NCBI GenBank assembly: GCA_900316285.1 | Contig: ONCG01000004.1 | Coordinates: forward strand, 1-64,000 | Origin: an uncultured Prevotellaceae bacterium | GTDB lineage: Bacteria; Bacteroidota; Bacteroidia; Bacteroidales; Bacteroidaceae | Reading direction: 5' to 3' | Length of the DNA: 64,000 bases | Program-made: the position numbers and the translations under genes | Shown here: positions 8,041-16,014 of the stretch, one piece after another | How positions within the stretch are numbered: the stretch's first letter is position 1 | Layout: every line of letters begins with the position of its first letter | The notes under the pieces: model-generated | What the model saw: the letters and a program-made list of their open reading frames with translations, nothing else | Database searches by the model: none | Told to the model about the DNA's origin: nothing

Positions 8041-10152
8041 CTACCACTTCCGGAACAGTTCGAAGCCGAACGTGCAGCCGATGCGCTCGAAGCGGCCGTT
8101 GCGGTTGCCCACGAAGACTGCCAGCGACGCCACACGCATGGTGAAACCGTAGCCGAACTCCACGTAGGGCTTCAGTTCTTCGGCCATGACGGCACCCAGA
8201 TAGATGCGTTCCATCTCGATGAAATGCCCGCACCAAGGCACCCGGCTAGCCACCAACAGCGGCGACTCGTAGGTGACGTTCGAGCGAAGGTAGTAGTTCG
8301 ACGAGTTGTACCACGCGCTACGCAGCAATTCAAACTCGCCGCTCCAGTCGTCGTTCCAGCCGCTTCGCAGGTTGTTCTGTCGGAAGTTGCTGAAGTCGAG
8401 GAAGTATTGCTGGCCCGATTTCATGGCGTAATAGCCGCCGCCTAGGCGTAGCGACAAGGCCTGTAGGCTTGGCAGCTTGTGAATGTAGGAGCCGTCGATC
8501 TCCCAACGTTCGTAGGCGCCGTCGGAGTTCAGGAAACCCTTGATGCCTCGCTCGTAGTCGAGTGTGATGGCGGGTCCGTTCCACGAGAGCGGCCTATACT
8601 GAATCTCTATGCGCGGAGCCGATGTGCGGTAGGTGTGCTTCAGTCCGAGTTGTCGGAACCCTTCCTTGTCGATGGCGTCGCGCTTGTGGAATGTGAAACC
8701 CACGTTGAAACTCCAATAGTCGGAAATGTCGTAGTTGTTGTAGACCTTGAAGAAGGTATCGCGGAAATAGTCGAGCCGCGTGTGTGCCAGTCGCAGCGAC
8801 TCGACGTCGTCTTCATCGAATTGGTTGGCAATCTCCGAGCTGTAGACGTGGCGCCCGTGGTCTACGTCGATGGCGAAGAACGCATGGCGGCGCTTGTTGT
8901 AGTTGAAGCGGAACGGGATGTAGTAGTAGAGCTGCTTCAGCTTGAAGCTATAACCCGACTTGATGCGGAGCGAGATGTCGCGGTTGGGTGTGAAGTTGTA
9001 GCTGGAGCGTATGTCGAACTTATAGACGACGCCTCGGCGGTCGCTATATTCCAGATAGAGCGGATTCAGGATAGGATTGATGCGCAGGTAGCCCTGGTCG
9101 TTGGCGCCGAAGTTCGACTTGATGCGGTTCAGCAGGTGGTCGCCCAGGATGTCCCAGAACACGTATTTGGCAAGGTTCTTTTTCTTCTTCGGCTGCTCTT
9201 GCTCAGGCATGCTGGCCAGCAGTTGTTCTTCGAGAGCGCGTTGCTGCTGCCGATAGAGTTGCTCACGGAAGTAGCGGCTGAAGATGGTGTCTTCCTCTGC
9301 TGTGAGCGGTTCGGGACGGATGCGGCTCATGGTCTCACGAATGATGGAATCGCCCTCCATGCTCTGTCCGTAGACGAGATGCAGGCTGTCGTCGACGGCT
9401 GTGTTCATGCCATAGTGGCAGAGATAGCTGGCTGTGATGTGGCTTCCCACGAACTTGAATCTGCCGTTCATCTCACATCTCACGGGCAGGAGCGAGTGGA
9501 GCCCTTCGTCGCCCATTTGTAGCGATAGTCGGAAACGCAGCATGTCGTATTCGCCGTAGAAGTCGACTGAGATGATGCGTCCTGTGGCGATGTCGACGGT
9601 GGCTCGGCCCGAGACCAGCTGCGTGTTGTCGACCTTCGCCTTGAAGATAACCTTTGCCTGCCTGTTGTCGAGATAGATGGTCTTATAGCGATAGAACCGG
9701 CGGTTCACCTTGTTGAACGGCGAGAGGATGTATTTGTCGACAATCGTCGTGTGATAGATTTCGGGTGTGAGGTATTTCAGAATGGTGGTCAGCGTGCGGC
9801 GACGATGCGGAATGGTGTTGATGTCGAGCACGCGCTTCGTGTCGTAGTGGCCATAGCTGTGGAAATCCACTTTGTCGTAGAACTCTCCGGCAAAGCTTCG
9901 GGCGCCTCCGTGTGCGATGCCATACATCGTGGGTACGGCCATGAGAATGGGATTGCGCTTCTTCGTGTTGATGAAGAAACGCTGGTAGGCGTAGGTATGC
10001 GTGCCTTCGATGCCGGAAGTATCGACGGATGCTGCGTAGCGGAAGATGCGATTAATGACGGTAGTGTCCTGCTTGACCCTGCCGTACATGCTATCGGGTA
10101 GAGCGAGGAGCGCTGATAGCACGATGATAAAAAAATATCTTTGCACTTCCAT
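8041..10152 (-). CDS. DUF5686 family outer-membrane protein
   Basis: The 703-residue protein starts with a hydrophobic signal sequence (RYFFIIVLSALLALP) and continues with a conserved domain containing YQRFFINTKKRNPILMAVPT and IYHTTIVDKYILSPFN. The rest is rich in aromatic, alternating-polarity strands and ends in FELFRKW, as expected for an outer-membrane beta-barrel. This matches the Bacteroidetes DUF5686 family, of unknown function. The carboxypeptidase-like N-terminal domain seen in many relatives is missing. The promoter box lies only seven bases before the ATG, so the mRNA is probably almost leaderless. Confidence 0.8.
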   Translation of the reverse strand: MEVQRYFFIIVLSALLALPDSMYGRVKQDTTVINRIFRYAASVDTSGIEGTHTYAYQRFFINTKKRNPILMAVPTMYGIAHGGARSFAGEFYDKVDFHSYGHYDTKRVLDINTIPHRRRTLTTILKYLTPEIYHTTIVDKYILSPFNKVNRRFYRYKTIYLDNRQAKVIFKAKVDNTQLVSGRATVDIATGRIISVDFYGEYDMLRFRLSLQMGDEGLHSLLPVRCEMNGRFKFVGSHITASYLCHYGMNTAVDDSLHLVYGQSMEGDSIIRETMSRIRPEPLTAEEDTIFSRYFREQLYRQQQRALEEQLLASMPEQEQPKKKKNLAKYVFWDILGDHLLNRIKSNFGANDQGYLRINPILNPLYLEYSDRRGVVYKFDIRSSYNFTPNRDISLRIKSGYSFKLKQLYYYIPFRFNYNKRRHAFFAIDVDHGRHVYSSEIANQFDEDDVESLRLAHTRLDYFRDTFFKVYNNYDISDYWSFNVGFTFHKRDAIDKEGFRQLGLKHTYRTSAPRIEIQYRPLSWNGPAITLDYERGIKGFLNSDGAYERWEIDGSYIHKLPSLQALSLRLGGGYYAMKSGQQYFLDFSNFRQNNLRSGWNDDWSGEFELLRSAWYNSSNYYLRSNVTYESPLLVASRVPWCGHFIEMERIYLGAVMAEELKPYVEFGYGFTMRVASLAVFVGNRNGRFERIGCTFGFELFRKW

Positions 10153-10159
10153 CGAAATG

Positions 10160-10167
10160 CAAAGATA
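10160..10167 (-). promoter_or_regulatory. -7 promoter box of the DUF5686 gene
   Basis: TATCTTTG on the minus strand, a perfect match to the Bacteroidetes TAnnTTTG box. Its last base is seven nucleotides upstream of the start codon. Transcription in this group starts a few bases after the box, so the leader would be near zero. Confidence 0.75.
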
Positions 10168-10218
10168 CGATTTTTTTTTTATTTTCGTCCTGATAGAGGA
10201 ACTTTTTTCTGCGAAATG

Positions 10219-11091
10219 TTAACCTAGATATTTCATCAGGATTCTTGCGTTGCCGCTGTCGCGCAGCTTGGCGATGCTCTTTTCGCGAATCTGGCGCACG
10301 CGTTCACGGGTGAGTCCGAGCTTGTCGCCAATCTCCTCGAGTCCTTTTTCGGGTCCGCCGATGCCGAAGCATTCGCAGATGATGGTGCGCTCGCGATCCT
10401 TCAGAACCTTGTTCAGCACGGTCATCAGCTCAAGAGCCATCGACTCGTGGTCGACTTGTCGGTCGGTACGGCTGTCGTCGCCCGAAGGCATCACGTCGAG
10501 CATGCAGTTGTCCTCGCCGTCCTGGAATGGTGCGTCGATGCTTACGTGGTGGCCGTCGGCCATCATGCTTTGTCCAATCTTCTCCTCGTCGAGCTTCGTA
10601 GCTTCCGAAAGCTCAGAAACTGAAGGATGACGCTGGTTTTCTTGTTCGAATTTGTTGATCTCGTGATTGATTTTGTTGAGCGAGCCCACTTGGTTGAGGG
10701 GGAGTCGGACGATGCGGCTCTGCTCGGCGATGGCCTGCAGGATGCTCTGACGAATCCACCACACGGCATACGAGATGAACTTGAATCCGCGCGTCTCATC
10801 GAATTTCTGGGCAGCCTTGATCAAGCCGATGTTACCTTCGTCGATGAGGTCGGTAAGTGTGAGTCCCTGATGCTGATATTGCTTGGCTACCGATACGACA
10901 AATCGCAAGTTGGCGGTGACGAGCTTATCCTTGGCTCTTTCGCCATCGGGGCCGCCCTTCTTTATTTTTTGTGCCAATTCAATTTCTTCATCAATGGAAA
11001 TCAATGGTGCACGACCAATTTCAACGAGGTATTTGTCCAAAGCTTCGCTTGAACGGTTTGTAATGCTTTTCTGAATCTTTAATTGTCTCAT
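10219..11091 (-). CDS. rpoD: Primary RNA polymerase sigma factor (sigma-70 family)
   Basis: Promoter-recognition subunit of RNA polymerase. The 290-residue protein lacks region 1.1, as is normal for the Bacteroidetes housekeeping sigma factor. Visible parts are region 1.2 (ALDKYLVEIGRAPLI, about 17-31), region 2 with TLTDLIDEGNIGLIKAAQKF and the promoter-melting segment FISYAVWWIRQSI, region 3, and region 4 with the helix-turn-helix EIGDKLGLTRERVRQI. A good -7 box lies at 11166-11173, giving a leader of about 70 bases that contains a small TGCTTGAT/ATCAAGC hairpin. Confidence 0.95.
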   Translation of the reverse strand: MRQLKIQKSITNRSSEALDKYLVEIGRAPLISIDEEIELAQKIKKGGPDGERAKDKLVTANLRFVVSVAKQYQHQGLTLTDLIDEGNIGLIKAAQKFDETRGFKFISYAVWWIRQSILQAIAEQSRIVRLPLNQVGSLNKINHEINKFEQENQRHPSVSELSEATKLDEEKIGQSMMADGHHVSIDAPFQDGEDNCMLDVMPSGDDSRTDRQVDHESMALELMTVLNKVLKDRERTIICECFGIGGPEKGLEEIGDKLGLTRERVRQIREKSIAKLRDSGNARILMKYLG

Positions 11092-11165
11092 TTATCCCTC
11101 CAAATAAAAACATCTAAATGCTTGATAATCAAGCGTATATGTGCAAATTTTTACGTAAAGTGCTG

Positions 11166-11173
11166 CAAAATTA
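11166..11173 (-). promoter_or_regulatory. -7 promoter box of the sigma-factor gene
   Basis: TAATTTTG on the minus strand, with a TTG about 20 bases further upstream (ATATTGCC). It lies 74 bases before the start codon. Confidence 0.7.
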
Positions 11174-11282
11174 CTAAAAAAATGGCAATATTGTCATTTT
11201 TGTTAACGTTTTTTATAAAAAAGATGGTCTGCGTTGTTGCGTAGTTGTTGTGCGTTTTCGATGATTTAGAGTATCAGGCCAT

Positions 11283-11346
11283 GCTCTTTTGGATGCAAAG
11301 CCATGCTTCGAGGGGTAGGGAACATGGCTTTGCATGAAAGAGCGTT
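11283..11346. repeat. Imperfect hairpin of family D character
   Basis: GCTCTTTTGGATGCAAAGCC pairs, with a few mismatches and one gap, with a downstream GGCTTTGCATGAAAGAGC. The loop contains GAGGGGTAGGG. The ATGCTTT-like words recall the tandem arrays at 421-571 and 17781-17930. There is no T-run, so it is not a standard terminator. Confidence 0.6.
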
Positions 11347-11403
11347 GTTTGAGGGAGTGGTGCGCCTAGGGTGGGGGTGTTCACCTATGGGTCGCCGGGA
11401 GAT

Positions 11404-12342
11404 TTACACCAGATATTGCGAGCTGATGCTCTCGTTGCTCACGACGCGGCGGATGGTCTCGGCAAACATGTCGGCTACCGACAGCTGCTTCACCTTCGAG
11501 CAACGATTGGTGTAAGGAATGGAGTCGGTGAAGACAATCTCCTCGAGTGCTGATTCCTGTACGCGGTCGGAGGCAGGTCCGCTCATGACACAATGCGAGG
11601 CGCAGGCGCGAACGCTCTTGGCGCCACATTCTATCATCAGGTCGGCAGCCTTGGTGATGGTTCCGGCCGTATCGACCATATCGTCGATGATGACGACATT
11701 CTTGCCTTCAACGTCGCCGATGATCTGCATGGTGGCAACGACGTTGGCACGGGCACGTGTCTTGTTGCAGAGCACGAGGGGACAGCCCAGATACTTGGCA
11801 TAGGTGTTGGCGCGCTTCGAGCCGCCCACGTCGGGCGATGCCACACAAAGGTCGTCGAGGCGCAGGCTCTGCAGGTAGGGCAGCAGCACGCCAGATGCAT
11901 ACAGGTGGTCGACGGGCACGTTGAAGAATCCCTGTATCTGGTCGGCATGCAGGTCCATTGTGATGACACGGTTCACGCCTGCCACGCTGAGGAGGTCGGC
12001 CACGAGCTTTGCTCCGATGCTGACGCGCGGCTTGTCCTTGCGGTCTTGTCTGGCCCATCCGAAGTAGGGGATGACGGCGTTGATGGTTCGTGCCGATGCT
12101 CTCTTGGCGGCATCAATCATGAGGAGAAGCTCCATCAGATTGTCAGAATTGGGGAATGTGCTCTGCACGAGGAAGATGTCGCGCCCGCGAATGGACTCTT
12201 CGTAGGAGACGGCAAATTCTCCGTCGGAGAATTTCGTCATAACCATTTTACCAAGCGGGCACCCGAGACTGGCGCAGATTTTCTCAGCCAGGTAGCGCGT
12301 CTTCGTTCCTGAGAACACGTAGTAAGAGTTTTTATCACTCAT
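11404..12342 (-). CDS. prs: Ribose-phosphate pyrophosphokinase
   Basis: Makes PRPP from ribose 5-phosphate and ATP for purine, pyrimidine, histidine and NAD synthesis. The 312-residue length is standard. Diagnostic segments are KFSDGEFAVSYEESIRGRDIF near the N-terminus, PYFGWARQDRK with the ATP-binding residues, MDLHADQIQGFF, and the PRPP loop VVIIDDMVDTAGTI. It ends TSSQYLV-like (SISSQYLV), a usual terminus in this lineage. The thiamine-phosphate-synthase-like gene lies 45 bases upstream on the same strand, so the two may be cotranscribed. Confidence 0.97.
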   Translation of the reverse strand: MSDKNSYYVFSGTKTRYLAEKICASLGCPLGKMVMTKFSDGEFAVSYEESIRGRDIFLVQSTFPNSDNLMELLLMIDAAKRASARTINAVIPYFGWARQDRKDKPRVSIGAKLVADLLSVAGVNRVITMDLHADQIQGFFNVPVDHLYASGVLLPYLQSLRLDDLCVASPDVGGSKRANTYAKYLGCPLVLCNKTRARANVVATMQIIGDVEGKNVVIIDDMVDTAGTITKAADLMIECGAKSVRACASHCVMSGPASDRVQESALEEIVFTDSIPYTNRCSKVKQLSVADMFAETIRRVVSNESISSQYLV

Positions 12343-12387
12343 GTCTTCAATTAGTTATAATGTTAATTAGGTGAGTTCCTATATTTT

Positions 12388-12996
12388 TCATCCAACGGCC
12401 TTGCGGAGCTTGTCGAAGTGTGCGATGAGCTCTTTGTAGTCCTGGTGGTTGTGCATGTCGAATCGGTTCCAGAGGTCGCCGCAGATGACGACACCTCCGA
12501 AGCCCAGGTCGCGAGCAATCTGTATGTTCTCGAGCTGCATGCCGCCGAGAGCGTACACGTGTCGGTCGATGAGTCCGCGCCGCGAGGCATCTTCGAGCTG
12601 CTGCAGGGTGAAAGTCGACGTCTGCTCCTTGAACTCTATGCAGTTGAAGATGTTCTTCAGGAACACGTATTGCGACTTCTTCTTCATCTCCTTCAGGCGC
12701 TCAAGGTCGCTACAGCTGCGTGTGATGTTGCCTTTATATCCTGCCGGCTTCTCCATGTCCATGTCCTCGATGTGTATGCCGGCGAGGTTGTATTCGTTTT
12801 TCAGATAGTAATGTTCGTGCACGGTGATGCGCCGATGGTATTCCTCTGGCAAAAGGGTCAGCAGCCGTTCGCAATACATGGGTGCGGAACCGGGTTTGTA
12901 GAGGTGCAGATTGTCGAGACCCTCGTCGAACAGGGCGGCGAGGATTTTATCTTCTTCCACGAAAAAGGTGGATTTTGTCATGATAGCAAGTTTCAT
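12388..12996 (-). CDS. Thiamine phosphate synthase/TenI-like protein
   Basis: A 202-residue TIM-barrel protein of the TMP-synthase/TenI family. The start MKLAIMTKSTFFVEE at 12996 is chosen because the promoter box lies just upstream at 13046-13053; the frame stays open to 13176 but would include the promoter. Family signs are repeated strand ends (AGIHIE, YVFLKNIF), HVYALGGM and GFGGVVICGDLW near the C-terminus. Several residues expected of an active ThiE (GQ.D and a Mg-binding DDRV-like loop) are not obvious, so it may be a TenI-like or divergent enzyme. No other thiamine genes are nearby. Confidence 0.7.
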   Translation of the reverse strand: MKLAIMTKSTFFVEEDKILAALFDEGLDNLHLYKPGSAPMYCERLLTLLPEEYHRRITVHEHYYLKNEYNLAGIHIEDMDMEKPAGYKGNITRSCSDLERLKEMKKKSQYVFLKNIFNCIEFKEQTSTFTLQQLEDASRRGLIDRHVYALGGMQLENIQIARDLGFGGVVICGDLWNRFDMHNHQDYKELIAHFDKLRKAVG

Positions 12997-13045
12997 AGTC
13001 TGCACTTTATGGTTGCTTTGTCGGCGGTGTTGCCGAAATCTTCTG

Positions 13046-13053
13046 CAAATATA
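13046..13053 (-). promoter_or_regulatory. -7 promoter box of the thiamine-type gene
   Basis: TATATTTG on the minus strand with TTG at 13074-13076, a spacing of 20 bases. It is back to back with the rightward nspC promoter. Confidence 0.7.
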
Positions 13054-13115
13054 GTCAATTTCTCTTAAACCTGCAATAAAATTTCGCAAAAAAACTCCGT
13101 TTGACATTTTTTTGC

Positions 13116-13123
13116 TATCTTTG
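13116..13123 (+). promoter_or_regulatory. -7 promoter box of nspC
   Basis: TATCTTTG followed by a leader of about 25 bases before the start codon at 13155. The only clear TTTG upstream (13100-13103) is closer than the usual spacing. Confidence 0.7.
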
Positions 13124-13154
13124 CAGGGTCTTTTTAATAAAATAAGGTGTAGAA

Positions 13155-14387
13155 ATGAATGTAGACAAACTGACATACGCCCAAGTGCATGAACCGATGT
13201 ACGTGATGGAGGAGGAGCTGTTGCGCCGTAACCTCTCGCTGATTCAAGGTGTGGCGAAAGCTGCCGATGTGGAGATCATCCTTGCTTTCAAGGCCTTTGC
13301 GCTCTGGAAGACGTTCCCCATCTTCCGCGAGTACATCGGCGCGACGACCGCCAGCTCGCTCTTCGAGGCCCGTCTGGCCTTCGAGGAGTTCGGCTCGCCT
13401 GCCCACAGCTATTCGCCAGCCTATACCGACAACGAGATTCGCGAGTTTGCGCGGATGTCGAGCCACCTGACGTTCAATTCGCTTTCGCAATACGAGCGCC
13501 ATCATCTTGCTGCGCGGCAGGCCAATCCCGGCATCAGTTTCGGATTGCGCGTGAATCCAGAGTATTCGGAAGTGGAGACGGAACTCTATAACCCCTGCGC
13601 TCCCGGAACCCGCTTCGGTGTGACGTGCGACAAGCTTCCTGCCCGTCTGCCTGCCGACATCGAGGGCTTCCACGTGCATTGCCATTGTGAGAGCAGCGCC
13701 GAGGAGTTCCAGCGCTCGCTGGCTGAGATTGAGAAGCGCTTCTCGCCCTGGTTCTCGCAACTGAAGTGGATCAACTTCGGAGGCGGACACCTCATGACGC
13801 GCCGCGACTACAACACACGTCTGCTCGTAGAACTGCTGCAGGGCGTTCACAGCCGCTATCCACATCTGCACATCATCCTCGAGCCCGGAAGCGCCTTCGC
13901 CTGGCAGACCGGTCCGCTCGTGGCGCAGGTGGTCGACGTGGTGGAGGACAAGGGCATCCGTACGGCCGTTCTGAACGTGAGCTTCACCTGCCACATGCCC
14001 GACTGCCTCGAAATGCCCTACATGCCTGCTGTGCGAGGAGCCGAAATCCTCGACGGCGAAAACTTCGATAACGAAGGAAACGCCGATGCCGGCTCACGTA
14101 AAGCCCTCGAAGGCACTCCCACAGGCGCCCCGGGAGCTTCACCTTATATATATAGATTAGGTGGCTGCAGTTGTCTGAGCGGCGACTATCTGGGCTTGTG
14201 GCTTTTCGATCACGAGTTACAGGTGGGCGAGAACATCGTCTTCGAGGACATGATTCACTATACCACCGTGAAGACAACCATGTTCAACGGCATCGGCCAC
14301 CCCTCGCTGGCGTTCCTGCAGAGTGATGGCGAATTGCATATTTTGCGCAAATTTACCTACGAAGACTATCGGAATCGCATGGATTAA
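13155..14387 (+). CDS. nspC: Carboxynorspermidine decarboxylase
   Basis: PLP enzyme of the alternative polyamine route that decarboxylates carboxyspermidine or carboxynorspermidine. The 410-residue protein has the PLP lysine in IILAFKAFALW (K46), GFHVHCHCES, INFGGGH and LEPGSAF, and the fold-type III signature YRLGGCSCLSGDYLG. Close relatives are nearer 380 residues. The excess appears to be a Gly/Ala/Pro-rich insertion at about 300-329, just before that signature. The carboxyspermidine dehydrogenase partner is not in the window. Confidence 0.93.
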   Translation: MNVDKLTYAQVHEPMYVMEEELLRRNLSLIQGVAKAADVEIILAFKAFALWKTFPIFREYIGATTASSLFEARLAFEEFGSPAHSYSPAYTDNEIREFARMSSHLTFNSLSQYERHHLAARQANPGISFGLRVNPEYSEVETELYNPCAPGTRFGVTCDKLPARLPADIEGFHVHCHCESSAEEFQRSLAEIEKRFSPWFSQLKWINFGGGHLMTRRDYNTRLLVELLQGVHSRYPHLHIILEPGSAFAWQTGPLVAQVVDVVEDKGIRTAVLNVSFTCHMPDCLEMPYMPAVRGAEILDGENFDNEGNADAGSRKALEGTPTGAPGASPYIYRLGGCSCLSGDYLGLWLFDHELQVGENIVFEDMIHYTTVKTTMFNGIGHPSLAFLQSDGELHILRKFTYEDYRNRMD

Positions 14388-14533
14388 GGGCGTTTTTCAG
14401 AAAAAAACAAACTTTTTTGAAAAAAAACTTGGAAAAAGTTTGTGGAATCGGAAAAAAGCATTACCTTTGCAACCGCATTTAGAGAAATGCCCATGAGATT
14501 AGAGCCGAAAGGATGTCGATTCTCATGCTACAA

Positions 14534-14606
14534 GCGGAAATAGCTCAGTTGGTAGAGCACAACCTTGCCAAGGTTGGGGTCGCGGGTCCGAGTCCCGTTT
14601 TCCGCT
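14534..14606 (+). tRNA. tRNA-Gly (GCC), copy 1
   Basis: A 73-base cloverleaf with acceptor GCGGAAA/TTTCCGC, D-arm TAGCTCAGTTGGTAGAGC, anticodon loop TTGCCAA and T-arm GGTCCGAGTCCC. CCA is not encoded. It is identical to the copy at 14884-14956. Confidence 0.97.
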
Positions 14607-14657
14607 CAACATTCTGAAACAACACGCGACTCTGCTTTTCTGAGTCGGTGGACTTTT

Positions 14658-14739
14658 GCCCAGGTGGCGGAATTGGTAGACGCGCACGTTTCAGGTGCGT
14701 GTGCCGCGAGGCGTGCAGGTTCGAGTCCTGTTCTGGGCA
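14658..14739 (+). tRNA. tRNA-Leu (CAG)
   Basis: An 82-base class II tRNA with acceptor GCCCAGG/TCTGGGC, D-loop GGCGGAATTGGTAGAC, anticodon loop TTCAGGT, a long variable arm and T-arm GGTTCGAGTCC. Confidence 0.95.
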
Positions 14740-14768
14740 CACATTCGGTTTCAGAATGTTTACTTGTT

Positions 14769-14852
14769 GGAGAGGTGGCGGAATTGGTAGACGCGCTACT
14801 TTGAGGGGGTAGTGTCAATTGCGACGTGGGAGTTCGAGTCTCCTCCTCTTCA
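14769..14852 (+). tRNA. tRNA-Leu (GAG)
   Basis: An 84-base class II tRNA with acceptor GGAGAGG/CCTCTTC (one G-T pair), anticodon loop TTGAGGG, a long variable arm and T-arm AGTTCGAGTCT. Confidence 0.95.
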
Positions 14853-14883
14853 CTTGTAAGTGTTTAGGGTTTTTCACATGTTT

Positions 14884-14956
14884 GCGGAAATAGCTCAGTT
14901 GGTAGAGCACAACCTTGCCAAGGTTGGGGTCGCGGGTCCGAGTCCCGTTTTCCGCT
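14884..14956 (+). tRNA. tRNA-Gly (GCC), copy 2
   Basis: Identical to the first Gly tRNA and followed by a run of seven T, probably the end of the tRNA transcript. The next gene starts 31 bases downstream. Confidence 0.97.
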
Positions 14957-14987
14957 CTTTTTTTATCAGAGAAACATTTATTAATCG

Positions 14988-15539
14988 ATGAATTTATATT
15001 TAAGATATTTCGATAACGAGACATTGGTAACCAGTGTTGACGCAGCTATTGATTTCCTCAGTTCTATTCCCGAGATCGGAATGAATCCCGACTTGGAGGC
15101 CGATATTCGCGACTATGTGGCCAGCGACATCGTCTATCCCAAGCGCTACAAGGTGCGTCCGCGCGTCTATTTCATTCTCATCAAGACAACTGCCGCCACG
15201 ATGCTCGACTTCAAGCAGAAGAAGGCTCTGCGCCCCGGTCCTGCTGCCGCTGGTGCCGACCGCCGCGATGCTGCCGTAGGTGCCGTGATGCGCCTGGCCG
15301 AGGTTCGCGAGGGCTGGTACGAGGGAGCACTCGACTTCAAGCGCGTCGTGCTCATTCCCGCCACGGGCAAGCATGAGTATCGCGACACACACTTCGTGGC
15401 CCGTTGCAAGGCCACATCCGGACAAGACTGCTACAACCGCATCGTTGAGCATCTGCGCGAGCGCGTCGACCACCGTTCGCAGTTCCCCTCGGCCAAGGGC
15501 AAGAACTTCCGCTTCAAGTATCTTGGCATGTGGAAATAA
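14988..15539 (+). CDS. Conserved-looking protein of unknown function
   Basis: A 183-residue soluble, basic protein that I do not recognise. It has no signal peptide or membrane segment. The N-terminal third is acidic and helical (MNLYLRYFDNETLVTSVDAA). The middle contains an RPRVYFILIKT strand and a basic Ala/Arg-rich part, and the C-terminus is strongly basic (SAKGKNFRFKYLGMWK), which would fit nucleic-acid binding. It sits between the tRNA cluster and ssb (39 bases before ssb, same strand), suggesting a DNA- or RNA-related role, but that is inference from position only. Confidence 0.75.
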   Translation: MNLYLRYFDNETLVTSVDAAIDFLSSIPEIGMNPDLEADIRDYVASDIVYPKRYKVRPRVYFILIKTTAATMLDFKQKKALRPGPAAAGADRRDAAVGAVMRLAEVREGWYEGALDFKRVVLIPATGKHEYRDTHFVARCKATSGQDCYNRIVEHLRERVDHRSQFPSAKGKNFRFKYLGMWK

Positions 15540-15578
15540 AGCGTCACAAACATCGTTTTCTGAAATTCTCCGAAAGTC

Positions 15579-15989
15579 ATGAATAAGGTAATGCTCATAG
15601 GCAATGTCGGTCAGGAACCCGACGTGAGGTACTACGAGGCCGACCAGGCAGTAGCACAGATTCGTCTGGCCACTACCGAGCGCGGCTACACGCTGCAGAA
15701 TGGCACGCAGGTGCCCGACCGCACCGAATGGCACAACGTGGTGTTCTACCGCGGATTGGCCAAGGTGGTGGAACACTACGTGCACAAGGGCGACAAGCTC
15801 TACGTCGAAGGCCGCCTGCGCTATCGTGCCTATGACGACCAGCGCGGACAACGGCGCTACGTCACGGAAATCGTTGTCGACAACATGGAGTTGCTCACGG
15901 CGAAGCCCGCTGCCACGAATGCCGAAACGCAGCCTGTGCAGCCCGCCGCCGACCAAGGCCAGAACCAGGGAGGTGCCCTTCCGTTTTAA
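15579..15989 (+). CDS. ssb: Single-stranded DNA-binding protein
   Basis: Binds ssDNA during replication, recombination and repair. The 136-residue protein starts MNKVMLIGNVGQEPDVRYYE and has an OB-fold to about residue 108 (EWHNVVFYRGLAKVVEHYV, GDKLYVEGRLRYRAY). A short Gln/Ala/Pro-rich tail ends in GALPF. The usual tip has acidic residues before PF (DDLPF or DDIPF); here they are missing, which may weaken partner binding. It is followed after 25 bases by gldE, a common arrangement in Bacteroidetes. Confidence 0.95.
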   Translation: MNKVMLIGNVGQEPDVRYYEADQAVAQIRLATTERGYTLQNGTQVPDRTEWHNVVFYRGLAKVVEHYVHKGDKLYVEGRLRYRAYDDQRGQRRYVTEIVVDNMELLTAKPAATNAETQPVQPAADQGQNQGGALPF

Positions 15990-16014
15990 CTCATCATTCT
16001 AAAACCACACAGCC

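Larger units (their letters stand above)
11092..11403. other. Spacer between prs and the sigma-factor gene
   Basis: The 312 bases contain the sigma-factor leader and promoter (11092-11200) and a long imperfect hairpin (11283-11346). They may also hold the end of the prs transcript. I see no gene; the short plus-strand frames here overlap the hairpin and prs and are unsupported. Confidence 0.7.

Noticed and set aside
7994-8236. 81-residue N-terminal extension of the AddA-like helicase
   Set aside because: It overlaps the antisense of the DUF5686 gene and has no helicase similarity; Walker A lies correctly near the ATG at 7993.
12997-13176. Upstream extension of the thiamine-type gene
   Set aside because: It would include its own promoter box (13046-13053) and overlap nspC.
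14545-15024. Small minus-strand frames over the tRNA cluster (GLEPARLAAHAP-type proteins)
   Set aside because: These are translations of antisense tRNA sequence, a well-known false gene type.
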